Assembly: GCA_001632425.1 (NCBI GenBank)
Contig: KV425584.1
Span: 20,069-84,068 of the forward strand
Length of the DNA: 64,000 nucleotides
Source of the DNA: Neolentinus lepideus HHB14362 ss-1
Taxonomy: Eukaryota > Basidiomycota > Agaricomycetes > Gloeophyllales > Gloeophyllaceae
Direction of reading: 5' to 3'
Positions 46,287 to 58,097 of the stretch are shown in pieces. The position numbers and the translations under genes were made by a program. Position 1 is the stretch's first letter; each line of letters opens with the position of its first letter. A model generated the notes under the pieces. The model was not told where the DNA came from and searched no databases. It saw only the letters and a program-made list of their open reading frames with translations.

Positions 46287-49200
46287 TCATCGAAGAATAG
46301 CCCAATCGTCGCGTGCAGCATCTCCTGGAGGAGGGAAGACTCCTTGATTTTGGGCGGGGGGTGCTTGACCATTTCCTCCTTGTTGCTGCTGCCCTTGCGC
46401 CTCTCGACGTATCCGTTCCACCCATCGCCCTCGGATATAGAGCAGCACGGATACCGCTATGCATAGCGTGATTAGCAGCAGAGTCTCTGCAAACTCGTCT
46501 TCTTCCTCTTCCCCCCGTCGAGCGCCGCGCAGAGAAGCGTCAAAGTAATCTTCGGGACCGAAGTCGCTCTCTCTCTCGCTCTCTGCATTTCTTCGCTCTC
46601 GAGCCCACTGCGCTAATATTAGCTATTGACCGTCGACCACTACCGTTCTCGGAGCTTACCTGAACGGGATCATCTTCTTGCCGTTTTCCCTGACCATCGC
46701 GGTTTTGCCTCCTGCGGTTGAACTGCTCTTTTGCTTTGCCGATGTACCACGGCTCATCTTCATCCACCTCCTCAATACCACGGTCTTCGGGCGAGGCACC
46801 ATTATCACTATTTTGATCTGACTCAGGAGACTCCGAAATCTTCCTATTCTCCGTGGCTGGGTACATGGGCGATCCCTCTAATACTGGCGATGAGAAGATT
46901 GGGAAGTAGACCATAGAAGGTCACTTACCAATCTCATCGTAAGGTAATAATTGGAGACCACCCTTGCCCCCTCGAAGTGTATAGAGGAAGCTCCGCGTGT
47001 AGAGTTTGATCAAGCATAATAATGTAGGCAAGTAGGCTTCGCTGTTTGTCTCAGCAGCAAGGTCATAGTGTCGTTTAGCCAGATGGAAGTCCTACATTGT
47101 TCCCATCAGTGTTTTAGAATGTAACAATAGCTTTGATTTCACTGACCTGAGGCACGCCGATCCCATTCTCGTACATCCACCCAAGGTTCCACATTGCCAG
47201 CGCACTCAATTGTGTCTGCGCAGCCGACTGATAGTAGCCAGCGGCCTTCTCGTAGCGCATGGACACTTCCTCCTCCGGGACGCCCAAACCATGGTAGTAG
47301 TAGTCCCCAACCTTCACCAGCGCATCGACATTATGCTGAGCAGCGGAGCGAATCCACTGCGTCAGAGCAAGCCTGGCCGTATCGTTGGACGGCGTCAGGG
47401 GGGCGAATCTCGTGAACCTGAGCATGGACTTGTCTGACAGAGCAGCAATCAGTCAAAGATAAGTGTGAAGGAAGGCACTGTCTCTACCTTGATCAAGGAA
47501 AAACGCCAAATTATTCTGCGCAATCTCAGACCCTCTCTCAGCAGCGATCCACCACTTCAAGATAGCAGTCTGCCGACCAAGCTCCGTGCCCTGGTTCCAA
47601 GCCACCTCCGCCTGCTTAACAAGGTCGTCCTCCCAAGACCCGCGTTCGGCGACGAGCTTGTAGAACGAAACAGCGATCGCGCACGACCCGCTCTGCATTG
47701 CACTCGGGACAGTCGGATTCTTCAAGTTAGCCGATTGTACGGTCGCAAGGTAGTAGTATGCCTCGAATGGCGACCCATTGCGCAGTGCGGCCTCGAAGCA
47801 TGTCTGGGCGAGTTTGTAGTCTCCCCTATCTAATCAGGTCTCAACAGCAGTAAGGAGGTCTGCTTGACTTGGACAGCATCATCGCGACAGAGGACTCACA
47901 ATAGTAGTACTTCCCCAAATTCACCTGCGCTTCTGCAAGGTCTTGATCGGCAGCAGCTGTAAAGTGCACAAGCGCCTGTTTCGTATCCTTCCGTCCATCC
48001 ACCAACCCATCCCTCAGAATGATCCCAAGCCCATTATGGCATTCTTTATCGCCATACTCCGCACCGCGCTCAAACCACATCTTCGCAATAGCAGGATCCG
48101 CTTTCACACCTTCGCCTCTCAAGAACATCCGCCCAAGGTAGGCCGCGCTCGCCGCCGCGTACCCAATGGGCCCGCCATCCTCGTCCCTATGAGATCCCGT
48201 CGACTGGCCGGGGTTCGGTGGGTCCCGCGGCCAGACCTGACGCGCGATACGGAGGAAGTAGTAGCGCGCGCGGGCGAAATCCCGCGGGACGGTACCGACA
48301 CCCTCGCTGCCAGACGCGATTCCGCCAAAAGAGGCGTACAGGCTGCCTTGATAGAAGATTTTGCCCAGCCGGTAGGCGAAGTCGGTCTCGCCGCGGTCAG
48401 CATTGAACTATCAGGAGTTAGTCGTAAAGTGCGGAAGTACGAGGATGATACTGACTACGTAGTACTCCAAGACGTCTTCCCAAGTTTCGCCAGCGGCACG
48501 AGCGTTAGCTGCCCTAATCGCCGGTCGTTGTGCATTCAGTCCTGTTGAAGCAACACTTGCTCCGGGTCCGTAAACTCCTCCGACCAGATCCGACAGGCGT
48601 GTGTTGGTCAGTGGCAGCGTCCTACCACCAGGCGGGCCGGACTTAAACTTTACCATCGCTGTACATAGTTAGAACCAGACACTTCTCAAATGAAAACGAA
48701 ATGGTATCACCTTGCTCGGCAGCCGCTTCATACCACTCTGCCGCTCTCTCGCAGTCCTCGAGCGACCCAATTCCGGACCAGTAGCGATATCCAAGTGCCA
48801 TCTGCGCACCCCGATCCTTGCCATGTGCTGCGAACGTGTAGTACAGCTGCGCCGAAGCTTGGTCAACAGGGACGACGTTCTGGTAGCCCGTGCTGTGCAA
48901 GAATGCCAGGTACGACTGTGATGAGGCGTTTCCTGTCGCAGAGGCATGTTTGTTGAAGGACTCGTATGCGAGTTTGGTGTCTTGCGAGAAGTACTCGGAC
49001 GGAGGAAGCTAGCAGTGCGGTCAGTGCGGCCCTTGCATGTAGATGAGACGGTGCATACCAGGGAAATTAGGGCCAGCGTATATAGTGCATCCATGTTACC
49101 GAGTTCCGCGGAATGTTGCAACAAGTCCACGACTTTGATTGCCTTACCTCGAAGATCCTCTTCCCTCCGTCTGCTCCCTAGGCCAAGTCCGTCCTTGCCT

Positions 49201-49736
49201 ATCTTGGACCCCATGAATTTCGGGATCCACGACTGATACCGTAGCTTGATGAGTATCCGGATTGCACTACCGAGCGGTCCCTGGCCTTGCAGATTCGGCA
49301 TAAATGAAGAAAGTAAAGAGTTGCCGTTTCCATTTAGTGAGTTGAAGGATATATCTTGCGTGTGTGATGGTGGTAGAGCGGTGAGTGTTGCAAGTGTCGA
49401 GAGGGCTTGTTTGTACGCCTTGTTGGCTGTAACACGTATGGTAAAAGAGAGTAGACAGACATGGGTGATACTTACCTTCCGCTGTCGGGTCGTCCTCGTA
49501 CTCGGTTTGCCTCCTTGTATCAGCGTTCGACCTTCCATTCGGACTAGATGTCGAAGTAGGTGTCTAGCAGCCTGCTTCAATATTTTCGTCTCAAAACATG
49601 GAATAATATAACGCACCTCTAAACCCGCTGTCTGAGGCATGGTCGGCTTCTGCGCCGCACCCATCGCACCCACAACCGCAAAGACAATAAAGCCAAAGGC
49701 CAGCCAGCTGGCTTTCGTAGCCTGCCGACAGCGCAT
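46287..49736 (-). CDS. Hrd3 / SEL1L-like ERAD adaptor with Sel1 repeats
   Basis: Probable ER-membrane adaptor of the Hrd1 ubiquitin ligase in ER-associated degradation. Start MRCRQATKASWLAFGFIVFA looks like a signal peptide/anchor. Sel1 repeats follow through many exons, for example ALGYRYWSGIGSLEDCERAA, YLGRMFLRGEGVKADPAIAK, CHNGLGIILRDGLVDGRKDT, AQVNLGKYYY and NLGWMYENGIGVPQ. After an acidic, Arg/Gln-rich segment a single membrane helix (ETLLLITLCIAVSVLLYIRG) lies near the end, then a short basic tail RWVERIRREAQGQQQQGGN and the stop at 46,287. Signal peptide, luminal Sel1 repeats and one C-terminal helix match the Hrd3/SEL1L architecture. At least eight introns; exon ends were not all fixed. 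Confidence 0.92.
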
Positions 49737-50011
49737 TTTGAGTACTATGAGTGGCTAGAGAACATAAGAAGTCGGACTTGGAAGCTGGCGCGCCGTTCAG
49801 CCACGTCGCGTATTACAGCATATGCACGTGCTTATCTTATCCTCGGCAATTGCCAGTGGTTGTGGCAGTGGTAAGGAGCACTGACGGTCAAAGGAAGTTT
49901 CAAAACATTCTTTACAGTCTGACAGATCACAAATATTTCATTCGAATTCACGCCGATAGCGAACCTACTTTACAATAATCCTACACAAGGCCATTTACTC
50001 ACACGGTGTAT

Positions 50012-51768
50012 CTACGCAAGTTCCTCGAAACGCAGCAAGCATACCTGATCTTTCGGCCTAGAAGCTATAATCTGGTCCGAAATCTCCATGCTGGAGGTCA
50101 TCTCAGGAGCAATCACCGTCCTGTACGAGCCATACACTTCCTTCAATAGTAGTTTCATCTCCATTAACGCCAGACTATCAATTCAGGCATAGTTCAGTCG
50201 GACTGGATATTCGATACGCCAGTCAAAGACATACTTTTTGCCGATACACCCTCGTCCACCGGACGCGAAAGCAAAAAACAGCCGGTTCCTCTCTTCTTTA
50301 CCACCTTCTTCCAGCCATCTCTCGGGGATGAATTCCCCAGGTCGGGGAAACACCTCCGTGTCAAGCTGATGCAACGTCCACGCCTGACAGCTCACAATCG
50401 TCTTGCCAGGGAGAAAGTATCCTTCTAGGACCCTACCTTCATCGGGCACACATCTTGGAAGAGACATGGGTATAGGGCTATAACGTCGCAGCCCCTCCTT
50501 CACGACCGCTTCCATGTACGGCAGGTCATCGATGGGAGCACCGGGATTGTCCCGGATCTCCTCTCGTAGTTTGTCTTGGATATTAACAGATTCGGGGCGG
50601 GAAAGCTGCCACATCAGAAAGCAGAGACCATCACCAGTAGTGTCAATCCCCGCAATAAGGTGGTCCAAGCACTCTGAGGCAGCTTCCAGAGCTGGCACGC
50701 TGTCCTTTCTCGTCCGCAACTTCCCTACGACAGTGTGCTCTTCAGCCAAGGCAGATTTGTTATTACAATTCTCCAGAACGTATGAAGACGCTTGATCAAG
50801 CTTCTTCGCTGACGCGAAAGGATTTGCAAGTTTCTTGACTAGTTTGTATAGGCGAGGATTATAGTATTGAAAATATCTCGCTATACAACAAACAGGTGGA
50901 TCAGCGTCGACAATCCAGAGTAGCCATTGAGGAAGTACCTTTAAGACTATCATGATACGATAATTCTCGCATCATTTTCAGGTCTTCAGTATCTTCAATC
51001 GAATGAGTCCCGAGCGGATGGAACAAGTGGTGTGTTATGCAATCTAAGGCATAGCAGTGCAGGGGCACCTACGGAAAGACCATCGGCCCAAAAGCCAAGA
51101 GTAGAAAGTGATTTCTGAAGGCATACGTAGACGTTTGCACTGCCATGCGCAGCACAGTCTTGGGAAACCTTGGCGACAAGTGTCCGGGCACGTTCTTCGA
51201 TTCCGGAGAAGATATTCGGTTGCATCACGTATGTCTTCGCATAGCGGTCTGCTATCCTGCGCTTCCGTTCACTGTGCTGCACAGCATACATTGATACGAA
51301 CATCGCTCGGATATGATGGATCACTAACTTCGCCCTTCGTTAAAGTGGAGAACATATTCCTGGGAGAACATATTTGAATCGCGGCTCGACATCGCTGCTC
51401 CAACCTGCAAGCACAGCTTACCTGGCGCCAAAGTTCATAAACAGGTCGTAGAACTTAGTCTTCTCATACCCACTCCCGCCGACCGAATAGATCTGCTTGA
51501 CAGCCTCTCCCGTAGCAAACGCCACTTCGTCTGGGGCGATCCGCACAACTGGCCCGTACTGTTTGTGCAGATCGTGGATATACAGCCGCCTTCGCCCAGT
51601 GAATTCTTGGTATATCAGCCAAAACCGAGTGACCTTCGAGACTGCTGGACCAGGGATTTTGGCGAGCTTGGAGACGAATAGTCGGTAGTAGATGACATAG
51701 AGAAATCGGAATAGTGCTGCCGCAGCTAGATAGTATAGAGCTGTCATGTCAGTGAAGGACTCGTGCAA
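50012..51768 (-). CDS. Cytochrome P450 monooxygenase
   Basis: Membrane-bound P450. N-terminal anchor around TALYYLAAAALFRFLYVIYY (start 51,768, or the inner ATG at 51,747), then the hinge KLAKIPGPAVSKVTRFW and YGPVVRIAPDEVAF. I-helix AGIDTTGDGLCFLMWQLSRP. K-helix EAVVKEGLRRYSPIP with ExxR (EGLR). PERW motif FIPERWLEEGG. Heme loop FASGGRGCIGK with the ligand Cys. The last intron (GTATGT...TTGATAG) closes in phase to NLALMEMKLLLKEVYG and an end near 50,012. The chain appears complete with several introns. The general look resembles the fungal benzoate-4-monooxygenase-like/CYP53 or trichothecene-type P450s, but I cannot name the family or substrate. Confidence 0.9.
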
Positions 51769-51949
51769 TTTGGTCCAGGTAGAAAAGTACTGAGCGCTGA
51801 GCGCTCGGCGCTCGTAGTGCTTATCGACTTATCTGCCATGCCGTGATAACATGGGAACTTCTTTAGGAAGTTAACTTGCGATTTCAGGACCACGATTTTT
51901 GAAGTCCGCCTTCGACTTTCATAATTAATATTGATAATTGTCCTCTGAT

Positions 51950-52303
51950 TCATACACTTAGACGACATGGAACTACATAACGTTTGCATGAATGGTCTAT
52001 CTTTCGATATACTCTAGGCGGATTTTTGCCCAAGGTATATGTGCTCTCGGAAGGCGACCTGATATCACAGTGCAGAACGGTTATGCATATGGTTTCTCCA
52101 AGGTCTTCAACTTTTGTCTTTAGCATGTGCTCGAGGCGAGATATGTACGTTGTTTGCGTACGGTGCATCGGAAGGTGATATATGATATCTGGATCCACAT
52201 GTCCAAACAAATATTCGACCTTGCAGACACGCCGCATGAGAATCTTACCCGCCCACCGGTCCTCGCGATAATTGGGATGATGGACATCCGAGAACAACCC
52301 CAA
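51950..52303 (-). other. Open frame upstream of the P450, status unclear
   Basis: A 117-codon minus-strand frame (MGLFSDVHHPNYREDRWAGK...) with no recognised domain. It lies 180 bases upstream of the P450 start. It could be an unrelated small gene, a relic or chance. Low confidence; listed so the stretch is not left blank. Confidence 0.2.
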
Positions 52304-53007
52304 CGTGTGCCTATCAATTTAATGGCTGCCCGTATACCTTCAACCTTCACTTCTCCAAGCTTTCACATCGTTCGGCGCTAACTAGTCTTCATCTCACTAC
52401 TGACACCCGGACGGTCATGAGTGTAGCTTCTCCTGCGCAATTTATGGTTTTCCCCTATGCAGGTGTCTCTCTCGATGTGAATTACATTCATGCAGAACTC
52501 CTATGAAAGACAGCTCGAGGTTGATCTCTACGGTGAGCTTTGTTGCGCGTTCGCAGGCGCCGGCAGCCACCAGACTGATCCGTTCGATCATAACAGAGGC
52601 ATACTTCGTAATTCTCGGAGTCGCTATAGCCTTCATTTCCAGGAAGGCGCTCCACTTTCGTCTGTATGCCGTGTTGAGTCATGGACGAGGCGCAGACAGG
52701 TACAGATCATGAAGTATTCAGTCCGCCATACACTCCCAAGAGGCCTATTTTCGCAACTAGATCTGGCATTTATCATGTCACGGGTAGTGCTGCCAGTGAA
52801 GGGTATCTCTGCTTTCAGCTTACTCAGATTCCAATTTCCATCCAATGATGATCACGGCAATATCAAAATGTCTCATCTCATCTTGGTACTGCTGCGATCA
52901 GCTATCAGCACGGCCCCTAGTACCTTAAACATCTATATAACACATCGGATGGCAGTGTCTCTGTTCTATAAAGTAATATGCTCTAAGCAAGGATTGGATC
53001 CTTCCCC

Positions 53008-54780
53008 ATGACGGAATCCATTGATCTGACACTTGGTGCGTTATTCGGGGGGGCCGTGGCGTCTACCGTGTTGGTATTGTGTCTTCTTCGAATCCTTGCA
53101 TATCTGACTTCGTGTATAGTCTCTATGGCATCACCGCCGGGCAGATATGCCGATATTTCGGTACATACTCAGATGACGGAATGCTGCTCAAGGCTTTGGT
53201 GTGTGGTATATTGGGATTCAAGAGAGAAGCTGTGTGATATGTGTTCCATGCCTACGCAGGTTGCGGGAACTTTCACAGTGGGTGAAACAACCTCACGTTG
53301 TCTCCCTTTTACGTTCTGAGCTTCGTGTAGCTCGATACAATTTATCAATGCTTTGTTTGTCATTTTGTGTGGCACTATTGCATCCTCAAGTGGGGTCTGG
53401 ATACTCCAGCGGTGTGGTATGTTGTAATTTTAGATTCTGCCAGCTAGGAGTAACCTATATTTCAGGAGTAGCAATGTGAGTTATCTGGCTAAATGCAACA
53501 CCAAAGCTCATAATACCAATAAACCGTAAGGCTCTTCTGGTTCCCGCGGTAAGTTGCTCCTAATCCATATATCCAAATATTGCATTAATTCGACGCAGCA
53601 ACTCATCGCATTTATAGTGCAATGGTAAGCGCTCTATTCCTGAAAATATTGCATGGTCACCTACTTCATGAGATCGCAGCTTTTACACAAGACAAATCTG
53701 GGTCCGTAAGTATTACCTCTGTTGTGACTCTTTCAGGTGATTATGAAACCCGGTCTTTAGTAGGGAAACATAAACTGGCGATCGTACTTGTGAGTCAATG
53801 AGTCATAGTATATTTCGGAGATCATGATCATGGACAATCACTGTCACCAGACAAATGGAGCTGCCCTGGAGATGGGTGAGATTTTGTCCATCATTTTCGC
53901 TCGTTTTTCAGCCATGCTCATCCTTGAATTATCGTTAGCTTTGTCGACTGGTGTGTCAAGTTCATGCTCTGATCAGTTTGACTCGAGTTCCTATTTAATA
54001 CTCCCAGCATTCACAATTGGAAGGTAAGCCACCGTGATGCTTATCCATCGGTGTGAACACCGTCAGTAAGACATTGGCAGCTTCATGACACCAATCTTAT
54101 TCGTTGACTCAAACCATGATAATGACCATAATACACTATTATTTATCACAAACGTGAGTGTAATTCGCTGATCAGTATCCATTAACCTGCTAATGAGGTT
54201 ATTGGATGCACCAAAGGTGTTGGTTTTGTGCACTATTGTTGTCACTATGATCACAGATATCGGAATCGCAATCACCATGTGCCGACTGCTTTATGAGCAA
54301 AGGTCATCGCAGATGATGGAGACGACACGGTGAGTGAGAGATAGTGTACACTCTGAAGTTTGTCGCGAGGCTTGGTACATCGGTCCTCGTCTAGGTCTGT
54401 GGTGAATATGTTACTCCATCATTCAATGGCTACGGGCCTGCTGTTGACGTTAGTAGTCCTGTTCACCCTTTTCCGGTCCTCTAGCTCACGAGAACGAGAC
54501 TGGCACAGCGTCTCCAATGCCGCGTACGCAGTTGTGGTAAGCTATCGATATCGTAAGAGCATAGACGTTGCTGACGAGACTGCTGTAGGCCGTTGCACTA
54601 CCGCACGACTTATTATATATAGCTATTTACTTGTCTGCGAGCCAATGTCAGTGAATTCACCCCTCTCTGTTACATGGATTGCTTAGCTCCATGCACTATG
54701 CTCCCACAGTATACATCAATTCTATGCTAGCTGTGTAAGCCGTCATAACAACGCCTTTCAGGTCATGATTGGTTGATCCG
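53008..54780 (+). CDS. DUF6534 multi-pass membrane protein, possibly degenerating
   Basis: Matches the layout of the DUF6534 membrane proteins that are abundant in Agaricomycetes and of unknown function. Start MTESIDLTLGALFGGAVAST. After an intron, LYGITAGQICRYFGTYSDD and GMLLKAL. Then LDTIYQCFVCHFVWHY. Then QLIAFIVQ joined to CFYTRQIWV; a VGKHKLAIVL segment; LDAPKVLVLCTIVVTMITDI with GIAITMCRLLYEQRSSQMME; a helix with MATGLLLTLVVLFTLFR; and finally VYINSMLA, which corresponds to the family's NSLLA motif near the end. These parts need many introns and some joins do not close neatly, so it may carry lesions. Confidence 0.6.
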
Positions 54781-55480
54781 ACCATAGTCTCAACAATCGG
54801 GAAGCATTACGAGCAAGACTTGACACTGCCCAGGGAACCCACTAGTCGGCCGTTGAGTCGTCCCCAGCTATTTTGAGGGACCGAATGCCGAGGACGTGTG
54901 TCATCGACTTTCCGATTTGATTGGGCATCTCTGTGTGTGATCATTATCTACAGCCTCTCTATCCTACTCATTTCAACCATTAGCTGTACGAACTATCGCG
55001 TCTAAACAAGGTCCACTGATTGAATGTATAATTCGATCTCATGATCACCCGTAGAACTCTGCCCAAATATCATTATACTGTGGTTCTGACCATTGTCTAT
55101 TAATATTCCCTCAAGTTATTCTGATCCTTTCCCTCTTCGGGGTCCGGAGCAACTGATATCATTTGTCTCCACCGCCCGCTTACCCAGTTATGTCGCAAAT
55201 TACTGTTTTCCAGGGATTAATATTTGAACGGGGATATAGTAGTTTCTACTCAAACTTGGATCAAAGAACAAACTTCGCATGTATTTCACATTAATCTCTC
55301 ACTCATTATGTACGTTTACACGCAGGCAAATCTACATCTGGCGGTATTATCGCGGGTGCCAGTGTGTCGAGTGAGTATGCCACACGGCGGGAGTGGCCGA
55401 GGTCTGATTACGTAACACCGACTTCCTCAATCTGGGGGTCTCGTAGTTGCAGCTTGTACTGGAACTTATCGTCTACTTTC

Positions 55481-57597
55481 ATGGCGTTTGGGCTTACAAT
55501 CGGAACTGAGCGTGCTACTGCTCTCCAGGTATGCAGAGCATTGAGAAAAGTGGATGCTAGAACTGATCATTTTGCAGAATTCTATCCAGGATGAACTCAC
55601 GAAACGAGGGTTTAGCGCTGATGCGGGTGCGTACGAGTTGAGAAATGTTGAAGGATGGGCAATGCTAATCCCTGCTACCAGATCCAGTTATGGCGGAGTA
55701 TATCACAATCATGATTATTAACAATAAGACGCCAGGTAGGTGTAGCTTTGTAAGTTTAGTAACAACCATCACCACGTATTTCTAGAGCAAATTTCGTCCG
55801 AGTTGGAAGACTTAATAGGGTCGGACTTCGGTGAGTACTACCGTATTATGACACGTACATGAGCTGAGTGCCCTGTAGACCGTAGCTTTACCGATTGGCT
55901 ATTCACCGAGGCCGCCAAAGGCGCACCTGATTCGGAAGCCCCTGCGACCCAAGCACCTACATCTGCCCCCCTTCCAATCTCCGAGCCACCCTCCAACCAC
56001 GAAGCACCCCCTCATATATCCAACGACCCATCCCGACGACCTCCCAACGGCCCACGGTCAGGTGCTCCCTTATATCAGCAGGCACTTTCACAGATCTCCC
56101 CTTCGGGCCAGAAACGCACCGCATCCGCACGCTCCCCTTCCCCAACCGGTTTTCAGCCAAACAAGTCACGCCGTACTGAACCACCCTCAGGACCACGAGC
56201 AATGGCTGGACCCCGAAGTCTGCTCGAGCGCATGGGCGGGCGCACAGCACGGAACGCTAACGGTCGGATGAACGACGAAATCCAGGCGCGAATAGACAAC
56301 ATTACCGCGAACTCACCGGAGCCGGGCATGATGGGCGCGCCGGGTGGGTTCCCGAACGGAATGAGCGGAATGGACTTGAATGCAATGGCAATGGGGAACC
56401 CAATGGTGTTGCAAGAGATGATGATGAACCAGATGGCGTTGATGGCGCAGATGGCGGGAGCGATGGGTATCTTGAATCCGGCGGTTATGAATGGCGGAGG
56501 GTTCCCTGGAATGCCCGTAGGTATGACGCCGGAAATGTTTGCGCAGATGCAGAGTATGCAGCAGCAGCAGCAGCAACAACAACAACAACAGATGGGTATG
56601 GCCAATGGCCAGTCGCAGCGAGGTGGGCGGCCAACGCGGGGTCGAGGTGGAAAACGAGGAGGATTCACGGGACTGGTGGATGGTTCACCATCCCAGTCTG
56701 AACCTGCCGCTGCGTCCATCCCTGCAATTGCTGCCCCAACACCTCAACCTGCCGTCCCCGCAGTCCCCGTGCCTGAACTCATGTCCGCACCCGTTCCCTC
56801 CACCTCTGCGTCACCTGCCTCCACTACTCCATCTAGAGCCGGCTTTGTGGCTCCGGAACGTCCTCAATCACCCACGCTCTGCAAGTTCGCTCTCAAATGT
56901 ACGAACCCGCTATGTCGCTACTCTCATCCTTCTCCCGTTGCTACTCCCGAAAGCGGTGTTGTATTAAGCAATGAAGCTTGCGAGAACGGCAAGAATTGTA
57001 AAGACAAAGATTGCATCAAGGCTCATGTTAGCCCTGCCACCTTAAACGGTAGGTCTTCTGTTTTACAACCTTATTCGAACTTCATGTCTAACCGTCTGCT
57101 TAGCTCCCGAATCCGTTAAACTCAAACCCCATATCCCTGCACCCCTCACCACCCACGCTCACATTCCCTGTAAATTCGGACTGAGCTGCGCGCGAATCGC
57201 GAGCGGCTGTCCGTACCTCCATCCTCCTCGACCCGCCTCAGACAAGGGCCACTTCGCTCAGCAGTGTCGTTTCGGTGCTGGTTGCACTCGCGCGACGTGT
57301 CCATTCCAGCACCCCGAGGGCCGAGTGCTTCCTAATACCTTCCACAAAGGTCTATCATCTTCTGCACCGATGGTTAGCGTGCAGGCGCCGGAGACCGGAT
57401 CCATAGGTGCCCCTAGTCCGCACAAGAGTGTGACGTTTAACAAGACGAGTATGCCAGCGACGGCAGAGGAGCTACAGAAGAGAATGAAGGAGTTGGAGGA
57501 GATGAAGAGCCAAGCGGAGGCTGCGATCAAGCAGTCGGAAGCCGCGGCGGCGGCAAACAAAAAGGATGAGAACAAGTCAGTCGCCGTTTCGTCTTAA
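55481..57597 (+). CDS. Nab2-like CCCH zinc-finger poly(A)-RNA-binding protein
   Basis: Probable nuclear poly(A)-RNA-binding protein of the Nab2 type, acting in mRNA 3'-end protection and export. Six exons (55,481-55,528; 55,578-55,626; 55,682-55,735; 55,786-55,830; 55,879-57,048; 57,104-57,597) close in phase to 619 residues. The N-terminal PWI-like helical domain (IQDELTKRGFSADADPVMAE, ITIMIINNKTPEQISSELED) is split over the first four small exons. The middle is Pro/Ser-rich, then Met/Gly/Asn-rich with an 11-Gln tract, then an RGG-like GGRPTRGRGGKRGG. The C-terminal part has four visible CCCH fingers: CKFALKCTNPLCRYSH, CENGKNCKDKDCIKAH, CKFGLSCARIASGCPYLH and CRFGAGCTRATCPFQH. A short coiled coil (LQKRMKELEEMKSQAEAA) ends it. 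The short first exons were chosen because they restore the N-terminal domain. Confidence 0.93.
56559..56591 (+). repeat. CAG/CAA microsatellite encoding 11 Gln
   Basis: Eleven in-frame Gln codons: five CAG, five CAA, one CAG. It lies inside the Met-rich segment of the Nab2-like gene. The pure CAG and CAA blocks suggest slippage in two steps. Confidence 0.9.
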
Positions 57598-58097
57598 GCT
57601 CCGTTTTGACATCTGCTGCGCCCAAGTGGGGTTTGCTTTGAGCATCGCTGTATAATCTACGTTTCTGTAGTCTTGCTGTTGCGGACTGTCTGTCAGTGTG
57701 CTTAAATTTGTTGCTTTCATCTGCGACAGTGGTTCTCTTTTCTCCCTTAGCATTACGCAGAAACACTTGGGTATGATAATAAACCAAGCCCAAGAAGGTC
57801 TGCCACTTGCAGATCTCTATCGCCGTGCGTTGCGTTCAGAAACCCCATATCAACAGTCGAGTGTACATATGCCAGCATATGGATCTTAACGGAGAGAGAT
57901 CCACTCCACGTCCGGACCATTCGAATGCTTTGAACACATCAATCAACCGGGGGCGATACTATATATGAGCATCTTTTCAAATCGTATCCTTGCCAGCAGG
58001 GGTTAGCCATAGTCGATGGCATAGACAGCGACGAAAGATGTTGTGTGCTTGTGACTCTAGACATGTCTCCCCGGTTAACGCATGGGTGAGTTTAGAC
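57598..58097. other. 3' flank between convergent genes
   Basis: About 500 bases between the stop of the Nab2-like gene and the apparent end of the unknown minus-strand gene. I see only short chance frames here; it presumably holds both 3' untranslated regions. Confidence 0.5.

Noticed and set aside
48669..49736. 355-codon minus-strand open frame as a separate protein
   Set aside because: Its first part is the Hrd3/SEL1L N-terminus, but it then reads through introns into the wrong phase. The true exons switch frame to keep the Sel1 repeats.
50012..51768. Secondary-metabolite gene cluster spanning 26-52 kb
   Set aside because: The P450, reductase and CmcJ-like genes are separated by housekeeping genes (SWIB, Hrd3, DUF4139), and no synthase or terpene cyclase is present. 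Clustering is not supported.
56153..56719. 188-codon minus-strand frame with a poly-Cys run
   Set aside because: Antisense shadow of the Met/Gln-rich segment of the Nab2-like gene; the Cys run is the reverse of the CAG/CAA tract.
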